From contig CAYNEM010000002.1 in NCBI GenBank assembly GCA_964396265.1, forward strand, positions 62,001-126,000: 64,000 nt of DNA, read 5' to 3'. Made by a program: the position numbers and the translations under genes. Positions 1-8,675 of the stretch are shown piece by piece. Source of the DNA: EA-27 sp964396265 (GTDB lineage: Archaea; Thermoplasmatota; Thermoplasmata; RBG-16-68-12; EA-27). The notes under the pieces are model-generated. The model had not been told where the DNA came from and did not search any database. It saw only the letters and a list, made by a program, of their open reading frames with translations. The first letter of the stretch is position 1, and each line of letters opens with the position of its first letter.

Positions 1-243
1 CTCGTGACCGGACACGACGGGATGGATCATCTGCAGGTCGAGAGTGTCCGTGGCATTCTGGACCGCGGCGGGGCGGATGGGCGTATAATGCCCCTGCAAG
101 GCGGCGTCGTACAGGCTGACGTTGAGGCCTCGGGAGATGCACTTCGTCGTGTATCCCGTCCCCTGGATCACGCCGTACACCCAGTGGTCGACCTCTGCGA
201 TCTCCCCTTCCTGGGTCCGTTGTTCGGTATTCGTGGCAGCCAT
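1..243 (-). CDS. GAP1-N-like protein, N-terminal part only (runs off left edge)
   Basis: The minus strand is open from an ATG at 243 to the window edge, giving 81 codons of the N-terminus. The start lies 18 nt behind the stop of the upstream GTPase gene, so the two are probably one transcript. After a short polar leader (MAATNTEQRTQEGE) it reads EVDHWVYGVIQGTGYTTKC followed by ISRGLN. That layout of an aromatic-rich strand, a Gly-x-Gly-Tyr turn and a Ser-x-Gly-Leu motif resembles the GAP1-N domains described as partners of prokaryotic regulatory GTPases. The similarity is from memory of the family pattern, and the rest of the protein is unseen. A role with the two neighbouring GTPases is inference. 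Confidence 0.6.
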   Translation of the reverse strand, partial: MAATNTEQRTQEGEIAEVDHWVYGVIQGTGYTTKCISRGLNVSLYDAALQGHYTPIRPAAVQNATDTLDLQMIHPVVSGHE

Positions 244-261
244 AGCGCAGACCTGCCAAGC

Positions 262-1272
262 TCACGCGATTTTCGTCGCTGCGGCCTGGAATTTCTCTTC
301 GTCGAGAACCTCATCGGGGATCTTGTGGGCGATTCCTCGGAAGTGCTCGATGAAGGCCACATATTCGTCGAACGCGAAGTCGGGCTCGCCTCCGCTGCCC
401 GGCCGGAAGTCCGTCCGGACGATCCGCGGCGGACCGACCGTGTCCATCCCCTCCTGGGTCTCTGTCTTGACCCAGCTGAGGAAGTACGCAGCCTGATCCA
501 TGTTGACGCCGGCGACCCTGCCGCCTCGAATCTGCGAGAGGGTCTGCGGGATGAAGACCCGGAGGAGTGCCTCGGCGTACTCTTTCCGCTTCCGTTTCTC
601 GTTGACCGGCGGGAATCCTCGGTGCAATCCCAACCTCGCAAGCACCTCGTCCCGGACCGTGTCGAATTTCCCGAGGATAAAGGCGGGGTAGATTACGGGG
701 GAGTCCGAGTCGATCCCCTGCGACTTCATCCGCTCGTGTTCCTGGTTCTTGTAGGTCTGGAAGGAAACAAGGAGCTTCGCGACCGCGCTGTCGTACCTCA
801 GCATCCGCTTGTGCGCGGGCGTGTCGAGGTCCATCGTCATCTTGCTGCAGTCGACCAACACGATGATGACGACGCTCTTGAGGAGCTGCTGGATGATCGG
901 CTTGGAGGCCATGCCGCTCTCGATGAACTCCTCGATGTCTTCGCCCGAGACGTCGTAGGCGGAGAACCGGAGGGTGGAGAATGGCTTGATCCAGTTCTTC
1001 TGCTTGATGTAGTACGGCAACTTGCCGACGACCGGGCGCACGTAGCCGAAGACGAAGCTCAGCTCCGTGATCTCTTCCTTGAGCGTGGCGCTCGGGAACC
1101 GGGCGTCCTTCATCCCCTCGTAGACGGCGGACATGACGTTCAGGGACGAGGGAGGCGCGTGGAAACGGAAGTCGTCACGGATCCCCGTACCGTACTTGAC
1201 CTGGGCCGCATAGAGGAGGCCCAAGAACGTGGTCTTCCCGGAAGCCCGGTCTCCTAGGATTGCGCAGGGCAT
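262..1272 (-). CDS. P-loop GTPase of a tandem pair (copy 2 in transcript order)
   Basis: A 336-residue cytoplasmic GTPase-like protein. The Walker A motif GDRASGKT is at residues 7-14. A Walker-B-like hydrophobic strand ends in VLVD, and a GKFD motif replaces the usual NKxD. It is clearly paralogous to the next gene upstream (1320-2255), sharing the GDRxSGK loop, the RFH-P segment and the KFD motif. An in-frame ATG exists at 1323, but a TATA-like box (TTATATA, 1296-1302) is centred 27 nt before the ATG at 1272, the spacing of a leaderless archaeal mRNA, so 1272 is preferred. It is followed after 18 nt by the GAP1-N-like gene. The substrate or partner is unknown; a regulatory GTPase is likely from the fold alone. 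Confidence 0.75.
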   Translation of the reverse strand: MPCAILGDRASGKTTFLGLLYAAQVKYGTGIRDDFRFHAPPSSLNVMSAVYEGMKDARFPSATLKEEITELSFVFGYVRPVVGKLPYYIKQKNWIKPFSTLRFSAYDVSGEDIEEFIESGMASKPIIQQLLKSVVIIVLVDCSKMTMDLDTPAHKRMLRYDSAVAKLLVSFQTYKNQEHERMKSQGIDSDSPVIYPAFILGKFDTVRDEVLARLGLHRGFPPVNEKRKRKEYAEALLRVFIPQTLSQIRGGRVAGVNMDQAAYFLSWVKTETQEGMDTVGPPRIVRTDFRPGSGGEPDFAFDEYVAFIEHFRGIAHKIPDEVLDEEKFQAAATKIA

Positions 1273-1295
1273 GGCGGGTGAGTCAGATTTAGGTG

Positions 1296-1302
1296 TATAT
1301 AA
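1296..1302 (-). promoter_or_regulatory. TATA box for the 262-1272 GTPase gene
   Basis: TTATATA on the minus strand is centred 27 nt upstream of the ATG at 1272, as expected for a leaderless transcript. It lies between the two GTPase genes, so the second GTPase probably has its own promoter besides any read-through. Confidence 0.6.
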
Positions 1303-1319
1303 CTCTAGGGCCGACAATA

Positions 1320-2255
1320 TCATCTTCGAGACAACTTCGGACGACTCCTCCCGTCCGAGACGATTCCCCGGAGGTAGGTGAGTGCCCCAACATATTCCTC
1401 CGTCGCGTACTGCGGTTCCCAGCCGCCACCCTCGGTGCGCCCAAACTGGATCCGCTCCGGCTTGCCCGGTTCGGCGCCAAGACGTACCCAGCTGAAGAAG
1501 TGGGCGGGAGTCGCGAACGGCACGGCGTCTCGATCCCGGGTCCGCAGCATCGTGAGGGTCTTCGGGAGATTGGACTTCAGGAGGACCTCGGCATAGTTGG
1601 CTCGCGACTGCGCCTCCTCGATGCTCGGGGGCTTGTCTCCGATCTTCGCGGCGGCCAGGACCTCGGGATTCACCTGATCGAACTTGGAGAACACGAATAT
1701 GGGGTAGATCTGCTTGCGGACCTCGGGCTCCGAGCGGCGCTTCATGAGGCGGAGGAGCGATGCGAGCGCTGCGTCGTACATCGCCATCGGACGGGTCTTC
1801 TTCCCTTCGTCCGCCACCGCGATCTTCGTGCTGTCCACGAGGATGACGATCACGGAGCTGTCATAGATGTCCTTCCAGCTCTCTTCCTCGATGGGCGTGC
1901 CTGCCACGACGCTCGAGAACTCATCGCCCTTCGTCCCCATCAGGTAGAAGTGGACGCCCGGGGTCTTCTCCACCATCCAGCGGTCTCCACGAAACCGGGA
2001 GAGAATTCCTCCGGAGCGCCGGAACCCCAGCTCGAACGTGATCTTGCGGACCCCCTGCTTCGTGACCTGATCCGGGAAGGTCCCCGACATGAGTTGCTGG
2101 AAGACGAAGCTGAGCGCCTCGAGGGAATCATAAGGGGTATGGAATCGGACCCCGTCCGCCTTGTCGGAGCCGGTCCTCACTTGGGTCATGTAGAGGAAGC
2201 CGAGGAAGGTCGCCTTCCCAGAACCGCGGTCTCCGACGATCACGACCTTCAGCAT
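1320..2255 (-). CDS. P-loop GTPase of a tandem pair (copy 1), atypical P-loop
   Basis: A 311-residue protein with a P-loop GDRGSGKA at residues 8-15, a Walker-B-like strand ending in LVDSTK, and FSKFD in the G4 position. It is paralogous to the adjacent 336-residue protein. The residue after the P-loop lysine is Ala, where nearly all P-loop NTPases have Ser or Thr to bind magnesium, so activity may be altered. Its ATG lies only 27 nt behind the 3' end of tRNA-Cys, leaving no room for a separate promoter, and it probably shares the tRNA transcript. Function is unknown. The pair plus a GAP1-N-like protein suggests a GTPase signalling or conflict module, which is inference. Confidence 0.72.
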   Translation of the reverse strand: MLKVVIVGDRGSGKATFLGFLYMTQVRTGSDKADGVRFHTPYDSLEALSFVFQQLMSGTFPDQVTKQGVRKITFELGFRRSGGILSRFRGDRWMVEKTPGVHFYLMGTKGDEFSSVVAGTPIEEESWKDIYDSSVIVILVDSTKIAVADEGKKTRPMAMYDAALASLLRLMKRRSEPEVRKQIYPIFVFSKFDQVNPEVLAAAKIGDKPPSIEEAQSRANYAEVLLKSNLPKTLTMLRTRDRDAVPFATPAHFFSWVRLGAEPGKPERIQFGRTEGGGWEPQYATEEYVGALTYLRGIVSDGRSRPKLSRR

Positions 2256-2281
2256 CGTTTCCGTCCTCTTCTCGGCGGCAG

Positions 2282-2354
2282 TGCCCGGGGAGGGAGTCGA
2301 ACCCCCTTATAACCGATCTGCAGTCGGTCACATTAGCCGCTCTGTCACCCGGGC
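2282..2354 (-). tRNA. tRNA-Cys (anticodon GCA), no intron
   Basis: A 73-nt cloverleaf reads on the minus strand from 2354. The acceptor GCCCGGG pairs perfectly with CCCGGGC, and the discriminator is A. The anticodon stem ACCGA/TCGGT closes a 7-nt loop CTGCAGA with anticodon GCA. The T-arm has loop TTCGACT and a stem with one G-T wobble. The D-stem has three pairs, which is usual for tRNA-Cys. CCA is not encoded. Confidence 0.95.
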
Positions 2355-2381
2355 GCGGGGGTCGGTAGCCGCGGGGCGGCC

Positions 2382-2392
2382 AAATACATTTT
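2382..2392 (-). promoter_or_regulatory. TATA-like box for tRNA-Cys and downstream GTPase gene
   Basis: AAAATGTATTT on the minus strand is centred about 27 nt before a predicted start at 2360, just ahead of the tRNA 5' end at 2354. It is the only AT-rich element upstream of both the tRNA and the first GTPase gene. Confidence 0.5.
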
Positions 2393-2420
2393 GGCGGCGG
2401 CAACCCATGGGGTGCACTCC

Positions 2421-2426
2421 TTTATC
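2421..2426 (+). promoter_or_regulatory. TATA box for the HD-domain gene
   Basis: TTTATC is centred 26-27 nt upstream of the GTG at 2450, which supports a leaderless transcript and selects that GTG as start. Confidence 0.55.
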
Positions 2427-2449
2427 GTCCGGAAGCCCTCTCAGCGGCG

Positions 2450-3733
2450 GTGCCCGAACTCAAGACGACCAGCGACACGGTCCACGGGACGATCCGCTTC
2501 GGCCCCATGGTCCAGGATCTCATGGAAACCCTCGAGCTCCAGCGCCTATCGGGCATTCGGCAGCTGGGCCTCACGTACCTCGTCTTCCCCGGCGCGAATC
2601 ACTCGCGGATCGAGCACTGCATGGGGGTCTCGCATGTCGCAGGGAAGATCGCGGAGGCAATCGACCTTCCAGAGGAAGAGCGGAAACTGGTCATGGCGGC
2701 GGGCCTGCTCCACGACCTCGGCCATGGTCCGTTCTCGCACACCCTCGAGCACATCCTGAGCAACAAGCTCTCCATCGACCACATGCACCTCACGCAGGCA
2801 ATCGTCCTCGGGGAGGACGACAATGTCCGGGAAGAGGAGCGCAAAGCGTTCCCCGACGTCCCTCGCATCCCGGAAGTGCTCGAGAAGCATGGGGTCCCGC
2901 CGAAGTCCGTCGCGGCGCTCATCCGCGGGCCTGAGTCGGCGGGAGGCTTCCGGAGTCCGCGCCTAAGTCCGAATCGGTATCTCGGGCAGATCATCCACAG
3001 CGCGATCGACGCGGATCAGATCGACTACCTCATGCGGGACTCGCACTACACAGGGGCCGCGCACGGCATGATCGACGTGAACCGCATCTACCAGACGTTC
3101 GCCGTCCACGAAGGCGAGCTTGCGGTGGACAAGAAGGGGCTGCCCGCATTGGAGGGGATGTTCGTCGCACGCGCCCTCATGTACTCCTCCGTCTACTTTC
3201 ACAAGACGGTCCGAATCGCCGAGCAGATGGTCGCGCGCGCGGTCGAACGCGCCGCCGCGGACGTGCGGGAGGTGCAGAAGATGGTCGACGCGGAACTCCT
3301 GCAATGGCTCGCGAACCAAGGCGAGTTCCAGCGCGACATCGCCCTCAGGATTAAGTTCCGGAAACTCTACAAACGTGCGTGGGACCGCGGAGGCGACGAG
3401 CTCTCGGAGGCGGAGCGCAGCGCGCTCCACGTGCTCTCGGACCCCCTCCGGCGTCGGCGCGCGGAGGATGCAATCTGCAAGCGCGCGGGGATTCCGCCGG
3501 GGCGCGCGATCATCGACATCCCGCTGCCGGAACTCCTGATCAGCGAGCCTCGAATCGCCCAGACGGATGTGAAGGTGCTGGACGGAGCGAAAGTACAATA
3601 CTTTCGCAAAGTCAGCCCCCTCGCGCGTGCGCTCCAGCTTCGCCAGGTGTCGGACTGGGTCGTCATGGTGGCAGCTGACCCGAAGCACCGGGCCGCGGTC
3701 GCAAAGGCGGCGGAGCGCGTGCTGTTTGCGTAA
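2450..3733 (+). CDS. HD-superfamily phosphohydrolase (dNTPase/SAMHD1-like)
   Basis: A 427-residue cytoplasmic metal-dependent phosphohydrolase of the HD superfamily (COG1078-like). The metal-binding residues are visible: His56 in RIEHCMG, the His88-Asp89 pair in LLHDLGHGPFSH, and a later Asp in IDADQIDYLM near residue 190. Family members hydrolyse dNTPs or other nucleotides; the substrate cannot be read here. The start is GTG, chosen because a TATA box lies 26 nt upstream and the first residues lead straight into the conserved VHGTIRF segment. It is divergent from tRNA-Cys and is followed by a separate promoter for the transporter, so it is probably transcribed alone. Confidence 0.9.
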   Translation: MPELKTTSDTVHGTIRFGPMVQDLMETLELQRLSGIRQLGLTYLVFPGANHSRIEHCMGVSHVAGKIAEAIDLPEEERKLVMAAGLLHDLGHGPFSHTLEHILSNKLSIDHMHLTQAIVLGEDDNVREEERKAFPDVPRIPEVLEKHGVPPKSVAALIRGPESAGGFRSPRLSPNRYLGQIIHSAIDADQIDYLMRDSHYTGAAHGMIDVNRIYQTFAVHEGELAVDKKGLPALEGMFVARALMYSSVYFHKTVRIAEQMVARAVERAAADVREVQKMVDAELLQWLANQGEFQRDIALRIKFRKLYKRAWDRGGDELSEAERSALHVLSDPLRRRRAEDAICKRAGIPPGRAIIDIPLPELLISEPRIAQTDVKVLDGAKVQYFRKVSPLARALQLRQVSDWVVMVAADPKHRAAVAKAAERVLFA

Positions 3734-3831
3734 TCCGTGACGATGCCCGCGGGATCTTGCCGCGGGGACACCTGTTCAGGGCTCCGGCCTCCCGGGAGCC
3801 TCCCGGCCCTCGACTATACTACTTACCTAAA

Positions 3832-3839
3832 TCTATATA
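3832..3839 (+). promoter_or_regulatory. TATA box upstream of peptide-transporter operon
   Basis: TCTATATA predicts a start near 3862. A second weaker AT-rich element (ACTATACT, about 3812-3819) lies upstream. No clear Shine-Dalgarno sequence precedes either candidate start codon. Confidence 0.5.
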
Positions 3840-3892
3840 CAGCCAGCCTGCAGTCCATGGAGCGCTGGCAATACGCCGGCAGTTGGGATCGA

Positions 3893-6800
3893 ATGAACAA
3901 TGCGCGTTCCCGTACGCAGGCGGTCCGCACCGCGATTCTCGCGTGCGCGCTTCTTGCGACGGGTCTTGTGGGCGTTCTGCAGAGCCCTGGCGCGGTCGCT
4001 CAAGGTGAGCGGACCGAGATCGTCATCGGCCTGCAGAATGACATGACATCGTTGAACTTCTGGAACCCGGAAACGAACACCGTCTGGAATCTGTACCAGG
4101 TGGGCTGGTCCTTCGAAACTCTCTTCGCGACCGACCCAGACCTGAACTTGTACCCCGTGCTCGCCGATCCGGCGAGGCAGGGGTCACAGGCCGAGGACCG
4201 GCCGGGCTACGACATCCTCCCCGGCGGGATGAATGTCGACGTGTTCCTGCGAACCGGCGTGACCTTCCACGACGGATCGGCCATGACCGCCGATGACGTC
4301 GTGTTCAGTTTCCAGACGAAGGCGTGGTCCACGGAGCAGACCATCATCACGGAGGCGCTCTGGTGGCCGGCCCCCGTTTGGCCGCATTGGAGCGGGGGCG
4401 CGGCCGTGTCGCACATCGGCGTCGAGAAGATCGACGCGACGACGGTCCGGTTCCACCTCTATCAGGCCTTCGCCCTGTTCTTCCCCGGCACCCTCGGCGG
4501 GACGACGATCATACCGAAGGGCGTATGGCAGGGTCACATCGACCCGACCCCGCCCGTGAACATCTCGGACCCCGGGACCACGATCACGGACTCCGCGGAC
4601 TTGTCCATCGACTTCGCGTATGGGGCCGGCGGCGAAATCCCCGCCACCTACGGGACGGGATGGTTCAAGCTCGACTCGTGGACCCCCCGAGCCGAGTCCC
4701 ACATTTCCGTGTACACGAACTACTGGGGCATCGGCGACCCGACGGCAGGCCACATGTGGCGCAGCGTGAATTACCCGTTCTACCCCGAGAACCTTCGGTC
4801 GATCAAGTTCGTGATTTACAGCAGCCTTGACGTGATCAGTCTTGCCCTGCAGAGGGGCGACATTGACACCTTGATTTGGTCACTCACGCCGGGCTTCCTG
4901 AGCCAGGTCCGATCCAATCCCGCGATCGGCGTCGAACAGGTCACGGACCGCGGGTTCTTCTATCTCTCGTTCAACCTGCGGCGTGCCCCGTGGGGCGACC
5001 CCACGAACACGCCCGCCCGCACCGCCGCCTCCCTGGCCCTGCGGCGGGCGATCTCCATGGCCATCGACAAGGACTACATCGTGAACACGCTCATGGGCGG
5101 CTTCGGAATCAAGGGCGCTCAACCGATCTCGATCCACAACTCGTTCTACGTCAACACGAGCGCGACGGGGCAGACCTTCGACATGACCGCCGCCGCGGCG
5201 CTCCTCACGAGCGCGGGAATCACGGATCAGAACGGGGACGGGTTCCGCGACTACATCGACGGCTCGCCGATCCGCGCAACGATCCTGACCCCGCCAAAGG
5301 ACTACGACCCCGTGCGGGCCGACGCGGGCATCATGATCTCGAACAACCTGAAGCGGATCGGCCTGAACATCGACGCCGCTCCGACGAGCTTCGATACGAT
5401 CGTAAGCAAGGCGTTCACGGAGGTCGACTTCGACATCTACATCCTCGGCTGGCTGCTCGGCGACTTCCCCGAGCTGTACATCAAGGACTTCTTCCACACC
5501 TCCGGGGACGTCGCGGCGAACCCAGCGGGATCGAACTCCGCGGGATACGACAACCCGACGGTTGACGCGTTGATCGATCAGGCGCTCATCACGGTGGACA
5601 CCGCCTCGCGGGTCGCCCTCCTGAAGGATGTCCAAGGCCTCGTCACGAACGATATCCCCTGGAACGTCCTATACTACCGGAAGAACCTGAACGCATTCCG
5701 GAACGACCGTTGGGTGGGCTGGGTCAACACGCCCCCCCAGATCTATAACTTCTGGTCCCTCGCGAAGATTCAGCCCGCCGGCGCCGTCTCGGTCCCGCCG
5801 CCTACGGGGGCCTTGACCGTCGCCCTCACGGCCCCGGAGCGCGCACTCGCGGGCCGCACCGTGACCATTGACGCCTTCGTCTCGCAAAGCCTCGCCCCCG
5901 CGAGCGGGGCAACGGTCGTGCTGAACGCAACCTTCGGATCGGACTACCGCGTCCTGACGGCCACGACCGATGTCCGGGGGAAGGCCACGTTCTCGTGGGT
6001 CGTCCCGGTGATTCAGGGGAACCTCCTGCTCACGGCGACCGCCACCTTGGGCACGGCGTCGGGCACCGCCACGAAGCTCCTGGAGATCACCGTCGGCCCC
6101 CCTGCGCCGATTGCGACCCTCTCCTTGTCGACCACGAGGCCCGTGATCGGAGTCGGTGACACGACGACCATCACAGCTCGAGTCGGCGATGGCCTCGGCG
6201 CAGGGGTCTCAGGCGTGACCGTCCGTGTCGATACGACGTTGGTGTTCGGAGGCGTTGCACCGGCCTCAGGTGTGACGGACACCACCGGCTCGCTGGCGTT
6301 TACATACACAGCCCCCGCTACTGCGGTCGGGTTCCCGAACCAGCACCTCACGGAGTTCCTGAAATTCACCACGACCGTGGGCGATACGGTCGCCGTCGAC
6401 ACACAGACCCAGTCGCTAATCGTGTTTGTCGAGAACGACGCCGCCCCCAACTGGCTGATTGCGGACTTGGCAGCCACAGACTTGGTCCTCACGTTACCGG
6501 CAGAGAGCGTCTCCGTGGATGTGACAATCACGGACTTCGCTGGCGCGCCTCAATCCGGAATCGTCGTCGAATCGGTCCTCCCGGCGAGCGAATCCGGGAT
6601 CGCAAACGTGACCGTGACGCCGACGGCAACGACGAACGGCGCCGGAGTGGCGACGTTCTCCGTGAGCTTGGCCCCGGGTGCGGTCGTGGGAAATGTGCCC
6701 ATCCGCTTCCGAGCCTCCGGAGCGACGTACGAGGTCTCCGACGTGGCTGGACTGCTGATCACGGACGGCCTCACGCTGGGTTACGCGGCCTTGATCGACA

Positions 6801-8560
6801 TTGGGGACCGGAGCATCGCCTCATCGCCCGCCGCCATCGAAACGCCAATCACGGCGACGGTCTGGAACCAGTTAGGCCTGCCGGCGACGGACGCAGGGGT
6901 CATCTTCAAGATCGGCTCGGGGCCCGTTGGACTGCAAGCCCAGTTCAAGTGGGCCTTTGACTACGCCACGGGTCAGTACCTCAACGAGGGCCTCGACCTG
7001 GCCTACTTCGACTTCGGAGGGTCTTTCGGACCGTCCTTCGCGAGTTCCGCCGGGGAAGGACCCGGGTTCGGCGCGGACAACGCCCTCGGAGACTTCGAGC
7101 TCTTGGACTACACGGGAGTAGACTCCTGCGATGACACGACATGGCCAGCTGGCTTTAGTGGCGTGTACGTCGTCAACGCCACGGGAGATCTGGCGGGTAC
7201 GATCCGGTCGGTCCCGCACAAGGGTGACTCGGCGGTCCAGATCCAGGCTTTCATCGGCAGCATCAACCCCCTGGACAGGCTGAATCTCGAGATCTTGGCC
7301 TGTTCGGGTGACATAGTGACGTTCTTCGGTTGGGGCGTCGGGGATTCCACACGCGAGGGGATCCGGAACTATGACTTCATGATCGACACCGGGCTCGTCG
7401 TCCGGCGGGCGCCGGCCTTCGCCCTGGGCTCCGTGGTCGTCGGAACTGGAGGGCAGCTCTTCAGTTCGGAGGCACGCACGCAGACCGTGAACGCGACATT
7501 CTATCTGCGCGACGGCGCCCCTGCAGCGAACGCCAAGGTCTTCTTGACGCGAGGTGCGGGAACGACGGCCCGGAACGTGCTTGGCGCAACAGGTGGGACG
7601 ATCATGACGGACGCGAACGGAAGACTGTCTGTCGATGTCACGGTCCCGTTGCTGAGCCTCTCGCAGGCGCACTTCTTCAACTTACTGACGGCCGATGAGC
7701 GGTATGCCTACGGGGGCCGACACCAGCTCATGGCGGGAGACTACCTGGGAGACTACTACCTCAACCAGTTCCTCTTCGTAGTCCTCACGAAGATCCCGAT
7801 GGAAGCTATCCGCGGGTACCTGTTCGTTCCGTCAGCCATCGTCTTCGCAACGGCGACCGTGAGCCAAACGCTCCTGAGCGAAGGGGGCACGACCACCTTG
7901 ACCGTGGAGGTACTGACCGGCACCGATGCCGCCGTGGAGGGCGCGACGGTGTGGTCAGGGCCACTGCAGAATGTGACGGACGCGAACGGGATTGCGACGT
8001 TTACCTTCCAGGTGGCCGGCCTTGGAGCGATTGAGAGCCTCGCGGTCGTGCGCACATTGGACGACCAGGTCCTCAGGGCTTGGTATGGGGTCGTCGTCTC
8101 GCACCCCGTGCTCCGGGTCGATTCCATCACAGTCGCCACGAGGCCAGCCGGCCAGGCGTCGACAATCTCCGTCACCGTCACGAACCTGCTCGCGGTCGCG
8201 GGACCCGCGACGGTCGTCGTCTCCGTCACAGGGAACCCCGACGTCGCCCAAGTCATATCGATCGGATCGTCGGCCTCGATGACCGTCGCGCTGAGGTACG
8301 CATTCCCGGCAAGTGGTTCGTACACACTCACCTCCGGGAGTCAGTCCGCGGCGGCGGTCGTGCCCGCGGCCCCCGGTGCGGACCTGGGGCTCGGGATCGG
8401 CCTGATGGTCGTCGGCCTGATCATCGGCGCAGTGCTCGGAATCGTGATCATCCGGATGCGGAAAGGACCGTCGGCGGGGGCTCCGAAGGCCGGGTCGGAG
8501 GACGAAACACCGGAGGCCCAGGAGCCGGAGGCCGAGGAGCTGGAAAGCGAGCGGCAGTAG
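3893..8560 (+). CDS. Peptide/oligopeptide ABC transporter substrate-binding protein with C-terminal Ig-like repeats and membrane anchor
   Basis: A 1555-residue exported protein that captures substrate for the importer encoded downstream. From the ATG at 3893 the N-terminus is a textbook signal peptide: MNNARSRTQ, a hydrophobic core, then AVAQ. An ATG at 3857 would add 12 residues. The first ~620 residues are an SBP_bac_5 (family 5 dipeptide/oligopeptide/nickel) domain. About 850 residues of threonine- and valine-rich beta repeats follow, with recurring GVATFSV-, GKATFSW- and GIATFTF-like ends typical of Big/invasin-type Ig domains. The protein ends with one transmembrane helix (LGIGLMVVGLIIGAVLGIVI) and a short acidic tail. 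This is far longer than the usual 500-600 residues. The anchor fits an archaeon without an outer membrane. Confidence 0.9.
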   Translation: MNNARSRTQAVRTAILACALLATGLVGVLQSPGAVAQGERTEIVIGLQNDMTSLNFWNPETNTVWNLYQVGWSFETLFATDPDLNLYPVLADPARQGSQAEDRPGYDILPGGMNVDVFLRTGVTFHDGSAMTADDVVFSFQTKAWSTEQTIITEALWWPAPVWPHWSGGAAVSHIGVEKIDATTVRFHLYQAFALFFPGTLGGTTIIPKGVWQGHIDPTPPVNISDPGTTITDSADLSIDFAYGAGGEIPATYGTGWFKLDSWTPRAESHISVYTNYWGIGDPTAGHMWRSVNYPFYPENLRSIKFVIYSSLDVISLALQRGDIDTLIWSLTPGFLSQVRSNPAIGVEQVTDRGFFYLSFNLRRAPWGDPTNTPARTAASLALRRAISMAIDKDYIVNTLMGGFGIKGAQPISIHNSFYVNTSATGQTFDMTAAAALLTSAGITDQNGDGFRDYIDGSPIRATILTPPKDYDPVRADAGIMISNNLKRIGLNIDAAPTSFDTIVSKAFTEVDFDIYILGWLLGDFPELYIKDFFHTSGDVAANPAGSNSAGYDNPTVDALIDQALITVDTASRVALLKDVQGLVTNDIPWNVLYYRKNLNAFRNDRWVGWVNTPPQIYNFWSLAKIQPAGAVSVPPPTGALTVALTAPERALAGRTVTIDAFVSQSLAPASGATVVLNATFGSDYRVLTATTDVRGKATFSWVVPVIQGNLLLTATATLGTASGTATKLLEITVGPPAPIATLSLSTTRPVIGVGDTTTITARVGDGLGAGVSGVTVRVDTTLVFGGVAPASGVTDTTGSLAFTYTAPATAVGFPNQHLTEFLKFTTTVGDTVAVDTQTQSLIVFVENDAAPNWLIADLAATDLVLTLPAESVSVDVTITDFAGAPQSGIVVESVLPASESGIANVTVTPTATTNGAGVATFSVSLAPGAVVGNVPIRFRASGATYEVSDVAGLLITDGLTLGYAALIDIGDRSIASSPAAIETPITATVWNQLGLPATDAGVIFKIGSGPVGLQAQFKWAFDYATGQYLNEGLDLAYFDFGGSFGPSFASSAGEGPGFGADNALGDFELLDYTGVDSCDDTTWPAGFSGVYVVNATGDLAGTIRSVPHKGDSAVQIQAFIGSINPLDRLNLEILACSGDIVTFFGWGVGDSTREGIRNYDFMIDTGLVVRRAPAFALGSVVVGTGGQLFSSEARTQTVNATFYLRDGAPAANAKVFLTRGAGTTARNVLGATGGTIMTDANGRLSVDVTVPLLSLSQAHFFNLLTADERYAYGGRHQLMAGDYLGDYYLNQFLFVVLTKIPMEAIRGYLFVPSAIVFATATVSQTLLSEGGTTTLTVEVLTGTDAAVEGATVWSGPLQNVTDANGIATFTFQVAGLGAIESLAVVRTLDDQVLRAWYGVVVSHPVLRVDSITVATRPAGQASTISVTVTNLLAVAGPATVVVSVTGNPDVAQVISIGSSASMTVALRYAFPASGSYTLTSGSQSAAAVVPAAPGADLGLGIGLMVVGLIIGAVLGIVIIRMRKGPSAGAPKAGSEDETPEAQEPEAEELESERQ

Positions 8561-8566
8561 ACGCAA

Positions 8567-8602
8567 GGGGGCAGGACCGCCTGCCCCCCATTCTCCTTTC
8601 CG
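8567..8602 (+). terminator. GC-rich hairpin with pyrimidine tail between binding-protein and permease genes
   Basis: GGGGGCAGG (8567-8575) and CCTGCCCCC (8580-8588) form a perfect 9-bp stem with a 4-nt loop, followed by a pyrimidine-rich stretch. It may end part of the transcripts or protect the binding-protein mRNA 3' end. The permease gene has its own TATA-like box at 8634-8640, so partial uncoupling is plausible. Confidence 0.45.
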
Positions 8603-8633
8603 TCGCCCGGCCCGTACGGCTACCGCAAAGCGT

Positions 8634-8640
8634 CATATAC
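8634..8640 (+). promoter_or_regulatory. TATA-like box upstream of the first permease gene
   Basis: CATATAC predicts a start near 8664, giving a 12-nt leader before the GTG at 8676. Confidence 0.4.
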
Positions 8641-8675
8641 GGTCCACCATGTAAAAACCGACCGAGGCGAGAACG

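Noticed and set aside
4..1257. Long plus-strand open frame (417 codons) opposite the first GTPase
   Set aside because: It is the antisense shadow of a GTPase gene with a P-loop and a promoter; the translation has no recognisable domain and is rich in Arg/Val/Asp as expected of GC-rich antisense frames.
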